This document shows, piece by piece, positions 28,464-38,238 of a stretch of 64,000 nucleotides of DNA. The position numbers were made by a program, and so were the translations under genes. The first letter of the stretch is position 1. Every line of letters begins with the position of its first letter. The notes below the pieces were generated by a model. That model saw only the letters and a list, made by a program, of their open reading frames with translations. It had not been told where the DNA came from and did no database searches. Origin of the DNA: Planoprotostelium fungivorum (taxonomy: Eukaryota; Evosea; Variosea; Cavosteliida; Cavosteliaceae). The DNA lies in the NCBI GenBank assembly GCA_003024175.1, contig MDYQ01000023.1:124001-188000 (forward strand). The letters run 5' to 3'.

Positions 28464-29434
28464 CACATCATATTTTCAATTTCGATCTGATTCTGGCGTC
28501 TTCGGAAAGGATCAGAGACCCTCCGTCTCTTCCTGAATCGGGCAAATACGAAACAGTCTGACAAGATGGTGCTCCTCTGCATCTGTCCATCCACCGTGTA
28601 TTCGATGGCAAATGAGAGGCGAACTACATGTTCTTCCAGTTGATGCGATATCTATTGGTTGTGAGCTACTACTCGATGTCGTCCTCTCTTCACCTTAATC
28701 AACATGGGAGGCGTTCGTTTGAAGGGTAGACTCATCTCAGCGTCCACTCCTTGTGGCCCCGTGATCAGATCTTGGCAAGCGAGTGGTGTGCCGTCTCTAT
28801 CTGCCAACACCACTTTAACTGAGCATCTCTCCACTCGTCGGAACAGATCGTTGGAGTCCTGCACGCTTGGTCAGAGGGTCTCGGAAGCTTTAGAGGTCAC
28901 CTGTGAGAAGACGATCACCGGCTTCGGGGTGATAAAACGGTTCTCTCCCTCGTAGGATTTTCTCTGTCGTCGTCTGAGTGGTTCCATCAGCTGGAAAGGT
29001 CCTGATGTTGATATCATGTCTAAACTTCTGGGTATTGACAGAGCCTCGCAAGACCCTGACTCGGTCATGCGCAGCCAACACCCTTCGATCCAGTCGGCCA
29101 GGTCGGATAGATCCGCTTCATCTTCTTGACTGGTGATGGAGAGGAGGTGGTGTCGGTTGATGAAGTCCTTCATCTTTGTGGACAACCTTCGACAGACCCC
29201 TTGTACTCGTGCAAACTCGAATGACAGTCCAGCGTGATAGAACAAGAAGGCGTTTTGAACCGGAGTGAGGTGAGAAAGATATCTTTCTCACCCTTTAGGT
29301 GCTTTTACACCCCTCACTTTGTGCTTATCGACCAGGAATAAGCCAGTGTTGAGATAATCAGGGATTCCGACTGCAGATCCCCCTCACGACGCCCAATGGT
29401 TCCGTGGCAACGCAAAACCAGCTCCACCAACCAT
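28464..29434 (-). CDS. Unrecognised protein with a beta-sandwich-like C-terminal half, possible CudA-like factor
   Basis: Exons join as MVGGAVGIPDYLNTGLFLVD, then a helical part (VQGVCRRLSTKMKDFINRHH, DLSDLADWIEGCWLRM), then RRRQRKSYEGENRF and KPVIVFSQ. The C-terminal half alternates strands: RCSVKVVLADRDGTPLACQD, LPFKRTPPMLIK, VVRLSFAIEYTVDG and ILSDCFVFARFRKRRR, followed by a basic tail. The order (ligand-like strand, domain-swap-like linker, strand ending in a basic S-D-x-F-V-x stretch) resembles the DNA-binding part of Dictyostelium CudA-type and STAT-type proteins. That comparison is from memory and weak. The start requires a 102-nt intron after VDKHK. Convergent with MED28. Confidence 0.5.
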
Positions 29435-29574
29435 CTTCAAAATTATGACTTTGAGTATCGTTGAGTATCATCCACCCTTCATTCGATCATTCATTCTCCA
29501 TCCTCCCTATCCCTCGTCGTATCATCTCTTCTCCTTAATGTTGCGCTAACGGCCACCGAATGCGTTTGTAGTCA

Positions 29575-30925
29575 TCAATCTGTCGGACCCCAGTGAAAGT
29601 TGGCGACTACTAAGAGGTGATCCGACATCTTACGGTCCTCGATCATGTCATGATGAGGACCGAGAAGGTAGACGTCCGTCTCTGCGAAGGACATTCCGTT
29701 CGTCAGAATCCGATCTGGCCGGCAGCTGTCCAGAGAGGGTGTGACCGTCTTATCCACAACAAAAGTCAACCCTGTTCCACGTTGAGTAAAGAATAACACT
29801 AAGGAGGATAAAAGAATCGTCGAATGGACTCGATGAGCTCAGAGGTGACGTCGCACCTGGTTCTTCTCCTCGTATGGTCCTCCAGACGTCGCGAAGTGGC
29901 TGCCAGTTGTGGGAGCTGAAAAGTTTGAATGTGAATGGATGACGTGCAACTCACTATCCCGACCACCTCATCCTGCTCCAGATGGCATCGCATTTGCTCT
30001 TCACGTGTGGTCCCATCGTCATCAGATCCATGGGGTACTCCTGAGAGGAGTTACGAGTGTCGGTGGGTGTAGTCTCTCACGAAATCGTAGTAGGTGTTGT
30101 AGTCACCCATGATGATGGACTCGATCGGTCCACTGGCATCATCGACGTATCTCATCAACTTTCAGACGTCAGTCGGTGTCTTCACGATCATCACGTGATC
30201 GACAAGATGATCAACACGATGGAGCATTAAGAAGGTCTCACTTCAATTGATTGACGACATTGTACCACGTCTGCGTAGGACCAATGCGTAACGTACACAT
30301 CCAATAGCCCCCAGGGAACGTGTAGTCGAGCTCGCAGTGAGATTCTTTGATTGGAATCAGGATCACCATTCTCCATGGTGAAGATCATATGACTCTCTTC
30401 CTCTATAGGATAGCGACTGAAGATGGCCAGACCTCTTCATCTCAGATGAGATGATGACACGAGTGATTCACCCTCAGTGTAGTCTTTAGCGGTATGTGAC
30501 GCTTGAAAAACATGATGAGGGAAAGATGGTAGAAATTTTTGTAAGACTTCGAGCTGATTCGATAGGGGAGCTGCGTTGGAGTTAGTGATTGAGATTTGAT
30601 GGAATGATTCACTGATTCGTATCTCTTGTATCCCAATGATGGAGATCTGATGTCGTTCCATCAGATCGCAGATGGCCATCATTCGCATTTTCCAATCTCT
30701 GAGCACATCAATCGATCTGAATGTCGTAAAGAGATGTCACCCCTCAAAATTCCATGCATTTACGGTGGCGACTCTGAATTGGTGCTCTACTGTCTCTGCT
30801 AAAGAGATGAGATCATCACAATGTCAATCTATACCCTTTGGAATGTTCAAAGAGAGCCTGAACGTGAATATATAGAAGAGGCCCAAGATGACGATCGCTC
30901 GCCACCAGAGGGCCTTGTGCCCCAT
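29575..30925 (-). CDS. Membrane-anchored endonuclease/exonuclease/phosphatase (EEP) family protein
   Basis: The N-terminus MGHKALWWRAIVILGLFYIF, with TFRLSLNIPK after it, is a signal-anchor. The EEP core follows: FRVATVNAWNFE (strand 1 with the conserved Asn), MRMMAICDLMERHQISIIGI then QEIR (catalytic Glu), a central part with YTFPGGYWMCTLRIG and TQTWYNVVNQL, IIMGDYNTYYDFV (the GDxN motif), CRPDRILTNG (substrate-side Asp), and SDHLLVVANFHW (catalytic SDH). All catalytic motifs of the DNase I/inositol phosphatase/sphingomyelinase superfamily are present, so the enzyme looks active. The substrate (nucleic acid, phosphoinositide or sphingolipid) cannot be told from sequence. Stop at 29575-29577. 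Confidence 0.8.
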
Positions 30926-31193
30926 TGCGATGACAGCCGATTGTATTCGAAGAGCTTTAAATTTCAAAAAACCTTTCACAACGCTCAGAACTCTCAGTCA
31001 GGCACAGCATCGTGGATCAACATGTCGACAATGGAGAGAAATACATACGATGACTTCTGTTCGTCAGAGGAAAACATTATACAAGACATCATCACATTGC
31101 CGCGTTGAAGTTGACTTATAAGACAAGGAATCGTCTCATCGCCAGGAAGGTGAATGGAAATTGTAAAGGAAGTGCATTAGAAAGATACAGATT

Positions 31194-31840
31194 TTATTCT
31201 TCTCGATCCTCGATGTCCTCCGCTATACTCATGTTGATCTGTCCATCAGTTAATCTCTTTAGAATCAATCCTCGCTCACCTTTCTACCCAGATCGTCATC
31301 GGCCGATGCGGAATTGGCACTCTCTTGGCTCTTCAATTTCTCCTCTATAACTCGATGTCAGTGTTGCAGTGATGGTGACGGGCAGAATAGTCTCACTCAT
31401 GAGATCGATGATAGCTCTCTGTGTCATCCTCTCCAACTTTTCTAATCGTTTCGATACATCTCTCTTCAGATCAAAGTTGGTCTTCTTTGGTGTGAGATCC
31501 AAGCTGGACTGAAGCTGGTTAGTCTTTGGATGTATTGGATCGGACTTAGAGAAGGAAAATGAGTTCGATGGAGTGAGTAATGAGGTCGGTTACGATTGAT
31601 ATGGAGAATTACCATATCAGGTTCGAGCTGAGCAATTTCTTCCAATTTCTCATTGATCTCTTGAGCGATAGGTGGAATCCCAATACGTTCCTTTCTATGC
31701 TTCTTGAGCTCCTCGTCGAATGGGACATAATTTCTGAATCGGATGTCGAACCTTCTATGTATCAGGTCGATCTAACGCGTAACGACTCACTCCTTATTCT
31801 CTTCCCTTCCTGTGTCTCCGTCTACCTCCATTACCGTCAT
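31194..31840 (-). CDS. CCDC12/Cwf18-like spliceosome protein
   Basis: Component of the activated spliceosome (Prp19-related set). Exon 1 starts MTVMEVDGDTGREENK and joins to RFRNYVPFDEELKKHRKER, matching the LRLRNYVPEDEDLKKRR block of human CCDC12. The signature block TNFDLKRDVSKRLEKLERM plus TQRAIIDLM matches PDWDLKRDVAKKLEKLKKRTQRAI. The tail KEKLKSQESANSASADDDLG and NMSIAEDIEDREE follows after two further introns. About 150 residues, the normal family length. It lies 77 bp downstream of SCO on the same strand. Confidence 0.88.
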
Positions 31841-31917
31841 CTGATGAGATCACATCACATCTTCGACTTGCATCTACAACGCCCCCACTTCTCATTCGAT
31901 TTATTGTATTTCATCTT

Positions 31918-33164
31918 CTACCAGAACTGCCACCACTTCTTCTCTGGCGCAGCTGATGGCTTCTTGATTCTCTCCATGGCATCAACCATACGATTGGCCA
32001 TCTGTACCTGCTCTCGCATCAGCACCTCTTCATCATCGTCTCGAAAATAAACCAAAATAAATGTTTGAACGTTCGACAGCCAGAATCGATCACCTCCGTC
32101 AGCTGTGCTCCGTAATGTTCGATGAATTTTCCGTTGGGGCCCATGAAATAGAAGATGATGGAGTGATCGACGAGGTAATCATCGTCACCGCTCTCTCCAT
32201 ATGTTTCCTTAGCCTTACTCATGTAAACACGGTAAGCCTGAGAGACTTTTTCAGCTCGATCGAATGAGAGATGATGGATCCGATGAACATCACCTTGCAC
32301 ACTTCAGACACTTGGTCTGGTGTACCAGTGAGTCCCAATAATTTGGGATGGAACTCTTTTACGTATTGCTTGACTTTCTATCGATTGTCATTTTTTCGGT
32401 GACGCGTCACGATGATGGATGTCACCTCTACAGAGTCACGATTGGGATCGACTGAGATGAAGAGAGGCTGGATGTCCTTCAACAGACCCTTCTGTTCTGT
32501 TCCTCCTTCAGTTCTCATGCATCATCGAAATTCGAATGCTTCCATCGATCGTCCATGCCTCACCCAACATCTCCAAACTCTTTCCAAGCTTCGTCAATTC
32601 GATGGGACAGACGTCTGGACAGTGAGTGAATCCAAAGTAGACGATGAGAAATTGTCCGAGAAACTGGGCGCTGGTACGTGGGATTCCATCTTCATCGACG
32701 AGGGTGAATGGACCACCGATGGCGGCCTCTCCCGCACTCTGCGTCTGTGCCTTCTTCCACTCTGCAGAATACTTGAGTTGGAGTTTGAAATGATGGCGAT
32801 GTGTCATCTGGATGATAGAGGATGATATCACCTTTCTGTTTCTCGTCTCTCTGTTGTTTGTAGATGATAGCTACGATACCTCCAACTCCCAATGTGATGA
32901 GAGCGGCTTGCCAGCCCACGGGCTGATTATGTGAGCCGGTTTACGTGACGTGAAATGATGGTTCACCTGTCTGTGAGTAGAGGTAGTCTTCGTGAGCACT
33001 GGACCAGAGTCACCTCCTTGTGTCTTCTCTCCTTCGTTGCTGTAGCCTCTCCTCTGGAACGATTGAGGTCTGATTAGATTCGAACGAATGAGAGGACGGG
33101 GTGCCGTGAAGGTGCTCGAAGCAGAACGTTGTAAGACTCTTCCGAATTGGATGGACTTGAGCAT
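31918..33164 (-). CDS. SCO1/SCO2-type mitochondrial copper chaperone for cytochrome c oxidase
   Basis: Delivers copper to the CuA site of COX2 in the intermembrane space. The start MLKSIQFGRVLQRSASSTF with further Arg and Ser is a mitochondrial presequence. A single membrane span follows (WQAALITLGVGGIVAIIYKQ). The thioredoxin-like domain has GGPFTLVDEDG, FLIVYFGFTHCPDVCPIELT with the copper-binding CxxxC, and the metal-ligand His in DYLVDHSIIFYFMGPNGKF. The end is unusual for SCO: after HYGAQLTE a last exon adds about 38 residues (REQVQMANRMVDAMERIKK, ending KKWWQFW). Several introns interrupt the gene. Confidence 0.9.
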
Positions 33165-33258
33165 GATTGGAATGGTGATTGTGTGATGTGATGTGATATG
33201 GTGTCACGTTGTAATCGGTGATGTGACCTGGATCGACTCATTTTTGGAAGGCAGCAGA
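33165..33258. promoter_or_regulatory. Putative bidirectional promoter of SCO and PUDP-like genes
   Basis: A 94-bp spacer between divergent start codons. It contains a GTGATGTGATGTGATATGG-like short direct repeat near 33.18-33.20 kb and no obvious TATA box. Confidence 0.45.
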
Positions 33259-34267
33259 ATGGCACCCATCACTCACGTCATCTTTGATATGGACGGTACT
33301 CTCCTCGATACAGGTGGCGTATCACTTCATTACCTCATCCTGATGTGATGCTCAGAGTCAGTCTATACCACAGTTACCCAGCAGATACTCGACCCTTACG
33401 GTCACAAATTCACTTGGGACAGTGAGATGTTTCAGAATATGATCATTTGTCCATACGGTCCTAACACCAGCAGTCAAGTCAAAGATGATGGGGAGAAAAC
33501 AAGCAGAAGCTGCCGCTGTACTGATCGAATCTCTTTCCCTTCCATTTGGTCCCGAAGACTACATCAAGATGGAATCAGAGAAGACGACACAACTCTGGCC
33601 ACTCGTCGCTGCCTTACCCGGTAGACTTTCTTTTTTCTCTTTCGTCACGATTACCATGATGCACCCTTTGACACACGATCAGGTGTCGTCGATCTCGTCG
33701 AGTACTTTCACAAAAACAGCATCCCTCAATCAGGTGACATCATCTCTCACTTCCATCATCACCTCTCCCCATCATCTCATTCTTCTCCGTGCTCAACGTA
33801 GCCAGTGGCCACGAGCTCTAACAGCACCATTTTCAAGTTGAAATCGCAGAATCACGGAGACCTCTTCGGACGATTCGAAACGATCGTTACGGGCGATGAC
33901 CCCGCCGTTCACAGAGGAAAGCCACACCCGGACATCTTTCAAGTGTGCGCCGAGCGATTCGGTGCCACAGTCCCACAGCAGGTGATCATGATGATCCTCT
34001 TCGAACCTTTCTGACTCAACGGTAGGTGTTGGTGTTTGAAGACGCTCTCAATGGAGTTCTAGCGGCGAAGGCGGCGGGTGAATGGCTCGTTGTAGATGGA
34101 TGTCTCACAGTGACGCAGGTATGAGGGTCGTGGCCATACCAGATTTGAATGCAGACAAGACACCTTTCCTCGAGCACGCGGACATTGTTTTAGACTCCCT
34201 CAATGACTTTGATCCCACCATCTTTGGTCTGCCCCAATGGAACGATCGGGTCATCGTTAGATCGTGA
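33259..34267 (+). CDS. HAD-superfamily phosphatase, PUDP/GS1-like (pseudouridine-5'-phosphatase type)
   Basis: Starts MAPITHVIFDMDGTLLDT, HAD motif I with nucleophile Asp and acid Asp. The next exons give YTTVTQQILDPYGHKFTWD and SKMMGRKQAEAAAVLIESLS, as in HDHD1/PUDP cap regions, then VATSSNSTIFKLKSQNHGD (motif II Ser/Thr), GDDPAVHRGKPHPDIFQVCA (motif III Lys), VLVFEDALNGVLAAKAAG (motif IV EDA), and an end at LVLDSLNDFDPTIFGLP that matches the PUDP tail closely. At least six exons. The intron near 34.08 kb contains the recurring CTCGTTGTAGATGGA word, and the splice keeps the frame between AAKAA and MRVVAIPDLN. The substrate is inferred from family likeness. Confidence 0.88.
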
Positions 34268-34465
34268 GATGAAATAAAGAGGAGGGAGTGAATGGTATCA
34301 TGAATGCAGTATCGTGAGGCAAGAGATGATCAGATCCTGCATCTGATGTGTGCGTAAAAGAAAGCGAGAGAAAATCACGACAGATACAGTTGAAATTCAA
34401 TTCGAGAAGATTAGACCTGTCAAATATTGAGCCGCACATCCCAAGCACATCTTACCACAAACAAC

Positions 34466-34660
34466 ATGAACAACGACACGAAGGATAGAGAATCACTCGA
34501 TAGGAAATCAATCGATGATGGGAGGATGAGCAGGGAGATGGAGAGAAAGATGTTAAATGAGCCTAAAGAACCTCGTTTAGGATCGCGAGTGGCAGGCAGA
34601 TTCACTTCTCTCTTCCGAAAAGGAAGAACTACCGACGAAGGAAGGAATACCTTAGGTTGA
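34466..34660 (+). CDS. Small charged protein, 64 aa, unknown
   Basis: An intronless ORF starting MNNDTKDRESLDRKSIDDG and ending FRKGRTTDEGRNTLG. The composition is very hydrophilic, rich in Arg, Asp, Glu and Ser, with a basic end around SLFRKGRTT. The ATG context ACAACATGAACAA is similar to other starts here. It could be a real small protein or part of a 5' exon of something longer. No family recognised. Confidence 0.4.
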   Translation: MNNDTKDRESLDRKSIDDGRMSREMERKMLNEPKEPRLGSRVAGRFTSLFRKGRTTDEGRNTLG

Positions 34661-34879
34661 AAACGTGAGATGACGAAATGTAGCACACTGCATCGTTGTG
34701 AATAATATACATTGTTACGTTCAGACACTCCTCGCTAATTGTTATCGACAGAGTTCCTCCTCGCTCATGTCTATACACTGGTTCACTCGATCATCTAGGA
34801 ATGAAGAAATGTCTATAAATGGATGGTCTATCAGAGAGATTGTTTCCCGTATTGATTTTATCCGTTGTTTCTAAAGTAC

Positions 34880-35399
34880 TCAGACAGTCCATGTCTTGTC
34901 GATGAGGGTCTTGCCAAGAATCTTGTAGAGAACGTGAATGTGGAACTTGCCATCAGTGCGAGTGACCTCCAACAGCTGATCCAGACCCTTGATCTTGAAC
35001 TCCGCCTTCACTCCGTCCTTCTGGATGGCCCATTTGCCTTTGTTGATTCAGTCTCCATGTGACATAAACTGTCTCACCTCCTTCGTCCTTGCCTGCGACG
35101 GTGGCAGAGACGTAACCAGTCTCGGTGATTTTATCAAAGTACAAGTGGAGTCCAAAGAGCTTGTAGACAGACCATTGCTTGTCGATGATATCACCAGTGC
35201 TGTTGTCTGACTTCAGAGTGGGCTCGGGGTATTTCTCGGTAGATTTGGCATCTGAGATAGGTGAGGAGAATTCTATGAGGCCAGCAGTGCAGTGGCTCAC
35301 CGACAATGTAGACGGCAGAGAGAGCCAAGAGGACAGCGAGAGTAAGAATAACAGTCTGAGAATGGATCAGATCGTATGAGTCGAAAGAGGTACCTTCAT
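34880..35399 (-). CDS. Small secreted protein with signal peptide, unknown
   Basis: Exon 1 is just MK; after a 38-nt intron the signal peptide core TVILTLAVLLALSAVYIV follows. The mature part reads DAKSTEKYPEPTLK, KQWSVYKLFGLHLYFDKITE, GYVSATVAGKDEG, KDGVKAEFKIKGLDQLLEV and FHIHVLYKILGKTLIDKTW, with a stop at 34880-34882. It is rich in beta strands without Cys, about 125 residues. Four exons with standard GTGAG/GTACC donors. I do not recognise the family. Confidence 0.7.
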
Positions 35400-35846
35400 G
35401 TTCGGTGGTGAACGTTAGAGGTGGCGATAAAGAATGCGCTTCCTGCGAGCTCAGGCACACCACCAAAGATTTGCCCGATGAGCCCGCGAATCAGCCGTTC
35501 CCCAGAACCCATTTTCGACTCGAAGGAACAGAAATCTCGGTTGGTTTGTGACATAAGGTCGCGAAAGGGCACCAGAAGGACAAGAGAAAGAGCCACAAGT
35601 GGATGTGCCGCTGGTTCAGGAGAGACAGTCTGAGACGGTTGAGGAACATAGAGGCAGTGAAAAGGCAGTCCCGCTCGAATTGGATGACGACCATTCTAAA
35701 AATACGTATCACAGCGTATGCAGATGAAATCAGGCGAAGATGTGAAGAAGTGAAAAAAGACGACGTGTGGGCTCACTCACGATTTGGCGATAATCTGTCT
35801 GAATCAGATTAGAGGCCGCCTCATCTACATCATCCTTGTACGACAT
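35396..35846 (-). CDS. Doubtful small protein-coding gene, minus strand
   Basis: A first exon MSYKDDVDEAASNLIQTDYR can be joined by an 84-nt GTGAGT...TTTTTAG intron to an open frame with a hydrophobic stretch (HPLVALSLVLLVPFRDL) and LIRGLIGQIFGGVPELAGS. Its stop codon overlaps the ATG of the downstream secreted gene (TGA within CATGAAG). Length and composition are plausible but no homology is recognised, and the downstream part may instead be a 5' leader of the secreted gene. Confidence 0.3.
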
Positions 35847-36167
35847 GCTCGAATGGACACAGCTGATGATGTCCACTCAATTTGAGATTTTATTTAAGTT
35901 AGAACTTCAATTGATGTCAGTCATTAGTGCATATCTCTCTCGTCTAATTCCTTCACGTGCTCTGTGCAACGAGTCGATGCAGGAAAGATGAGATCTTCTT
36001 CATTGGTAGGCCATTCTCAAATGGGATAAAAGGTGAAAATCCGGATTTATGAATTTTTTTGATGAAGACTATTATCTTCATTCTCGACTATCCACAGAGG
36101 AGGCCGCTCACGTGAAGTTAACAACACACATTCAGCTTAGAATACCGTATTGCGGCACACATTAACA
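35847..36167. other. Intergenic, A/T-rich
   Basis: No exon supported. It has T-rich and A-rich runs and presumably holds promoters for the flanking divergent genes. Confidence 0.4.
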
Positions 36168-36902
36168 ATGTGAGTCTTGTTGTAATTCGTCACACGACAT
36201 CACGTTCTGATTGTGAGATCACAGGAACAACAACAACACAAGGACTTTTTTGCAGACTGGTTCTAAGCAATTGTGGGAGCTACTCGGAAGACAGAATCCT
36301 CTGAATGAATCAGAAGTGATTGCTGTTACTCACGCCCAAATACTCGATCTGTACACCCGAAGACGCCCCCCCATGGGCGAAATGCCCGAAGCGAGCTTCT
36401 CACAACAAATCCTCCCAATCTTGAGTGAATCGATCATCATTGAATGAATCACTTCGAAGTCTTGTGGCTTATCTTGTGTAGAACCCTGTGGATCGTTGAA
36501 TGATTTCCAACGTTTTGAAGAGACGGTGGATCGATTTCGAGGAGAAGTCAACGATCTGAATGGACGAGTCGTGAGGTTTTCAAGTCTTCCCACAAGGGCC
36601 TCGAGACTTCTCACGACGATGTGAAGAGACGAGTCGAGAAACTCGAGGCTTCTCAGGACCATCTGAAGAGGAAAGCCGAGGAATTAGAGACCTCCCACAA
36701 GCAACTCGAGACTCAGCTCGAAGAGGTGAAACGACGTGATCACGTTCGTGATCCTCTCTAGGTGCAAAGAATCGAGACGAATGCACCCCAGCCAAAGAGA
36801 AGAACGCCTGCCGATGGTAGTGGTGGTGCACCTTCCAGCACGATGAGAGATGATGACAGCGACGGTGAAGAAGGCATCAGCAAGGACGAAGATTATGAAT
36901 GA
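36168..36902 (+). CDS. Coiled-coil protein with an intron-split start codon, unknown
   Basis: The best model begins with AT at 36168-36169, a 55-nt intron, and G at 36225, giving MNNNNTRTFLQTGSKQLWEL and then NESEVIAVTHAQILDLYTR. A second intron after LPILS leads to a helix (SLNDFQRFEETVDRF) and a heptad coiled coil with repeated EASQDHLKRKAEELETSHKQ. The last exon is VQRIETNAPQPKRRTPADGS and an acidic end DDDSDGEEGISKDEDYE with a stop at 36900-36902. One internal junction near 36.58 kb is ambiguous. The basic KRR patch and acidic tail would fit a nuclear protein. No family recognised. Confidence 0.55.
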
Positions 36903-37361
36903 GGGGAGTGCTGTCAATCGATCGTATAAATAAAGAAGAGAAGCAATCACATATCGTGGTTCTCATCTTGTGTCGTCGTGAGATGTGTGTCGATGTGATG
37001 TGCAGCGCGATGAACATTATCTCACTCCTCGAACTCTCCGGAACGCGTCGGTTTGGTGCTCCCCCGTCACTATTTCACAAAGATGATTCACGATGAATAA
37101 AGGAGAGGAACGATTCCGTCTATCGATCCTCTTTCAAGCATCTCTCAGCACCTTCTTGGCGTAATTGGTTTGAAGATCGATCTCTAGTGCTTCTTCCTTC
37201 TTCAGCTGGGAATTCTTCTCTCATTGAATCAACTTCCAACTGTGTACAGCTGCAAGAGTTGTACGCACGTATGCTTATGAAAATTCAATAATAATTTGTT
37301 CGGCAAAACCTTAGCGTTTGAAATTTCTCTCGCTTCTGAGAAAGGCATCTAAACCTACCCC
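36903..37361. other. Intergenic, about 460 bp
   Basis: No convincing exon on either strand. It contains the 3' end of the coiled-coil gene (AATAAA-like words near 36.93 and 37.10 kb) and the promoter side of the RING/TRAF gene. Confidence 0.4.
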
Positions 37362-38212
37362 ATGATCGCATCACCCAACGACGAATTCACGTATACGATA
37401 GACGTTCCGTCCCATCTTAGATGCCTCACATGCACTTTACCATTCGAAAATCCCATCACATTCGGATGCTGTGGTATGATGTGCTGTAGAAACTGCTCAG
37501 AGACCATTACACAATGCCCAGGATGCAAAATCGATTCGCCGAGGAGGACAGATATTGTTCCTCACTTCATTCAACAACAGCTGAACGATTTGACAATCCA
37601 ATGTTCGAAATGTTCGGAAGAAACGTGCAGGGGAAATTGGGAGGATCATCTCCTGGACTGTATAGAAGGTGAGTCTCCACTTGTTCGCGATGTGAATCTC
37701 TATAGAATGCCCCAATCTCTGTGGTAAAGCCCTCAGAACTGGTCTCACCACCCAGCACATACGCGAAGAATGTCCACATACCTATATCGAATGCATCATG
37801 AGCTCGTTCGGTTGTGGCTGGAAGGGACATCGAACACACCTCGCACAACACTTGGACACTTGTTCACGTCATCAGCTCAGAAGCCTCTTAGAGACACATC
37901 AGAAGGAGAGAGAGCAGTTTGAGAAGGAAAGGGGACGGTTTAAACGACAGAAGGAGAGGATGAAGAAAGAGAGAGAAGCTATAGCATGGGAGAGAGTTGA
38001 AATGTTGAATAATGAATCGGGTGAGTCGGTTTCAGGTTCCATCATTTCAATGTTGACCCATCACAGATTGGAAACTCAGATGCACAGAATTAGAAGATGA
38101 ACTCGGCAAGACGCGGCAACAGTTGACCGATTGGCAGGGGATGTACGAGAAACTCAGAGACCTCCACGATCGCACCACCTTCGATCAAGCCACCACCCAT
38201 CGTCACATCTGA
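37362..38212 (+). CDS. RING and TRAF-type zinc-finger protein with coiled coil
   Basis: A probable E3 ligase or adaptor. The N-terminal RING reads CLTCTLPFENPITFGCCG, then CCRNCSETITQCPGC. TRAF-type fingers follow: IQCSKCSEETCRGNWEDHLL then DC, next ECPNLCGKALRTGLTTQHI, and CGWKGHRTHLAQHLDTC. After these comes a strongly charged coiled coil (KEREQFEKERGRFKRQKERM). A final exon gives CTELEDELGKTRQQLTDWQG and ends THRHI. About 260 residues; there is no MATH/TRAF-C domain, so it is shorter than animal TRAFs, as is common among amoebal TRAF-like proteins. Three exons; tail-to-tail with the channel gene, 26 bp between stops. Confidence 0.82.
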
Positions 38213-38238
38213 TGCCAAATAAACTCTCACAAGACATT

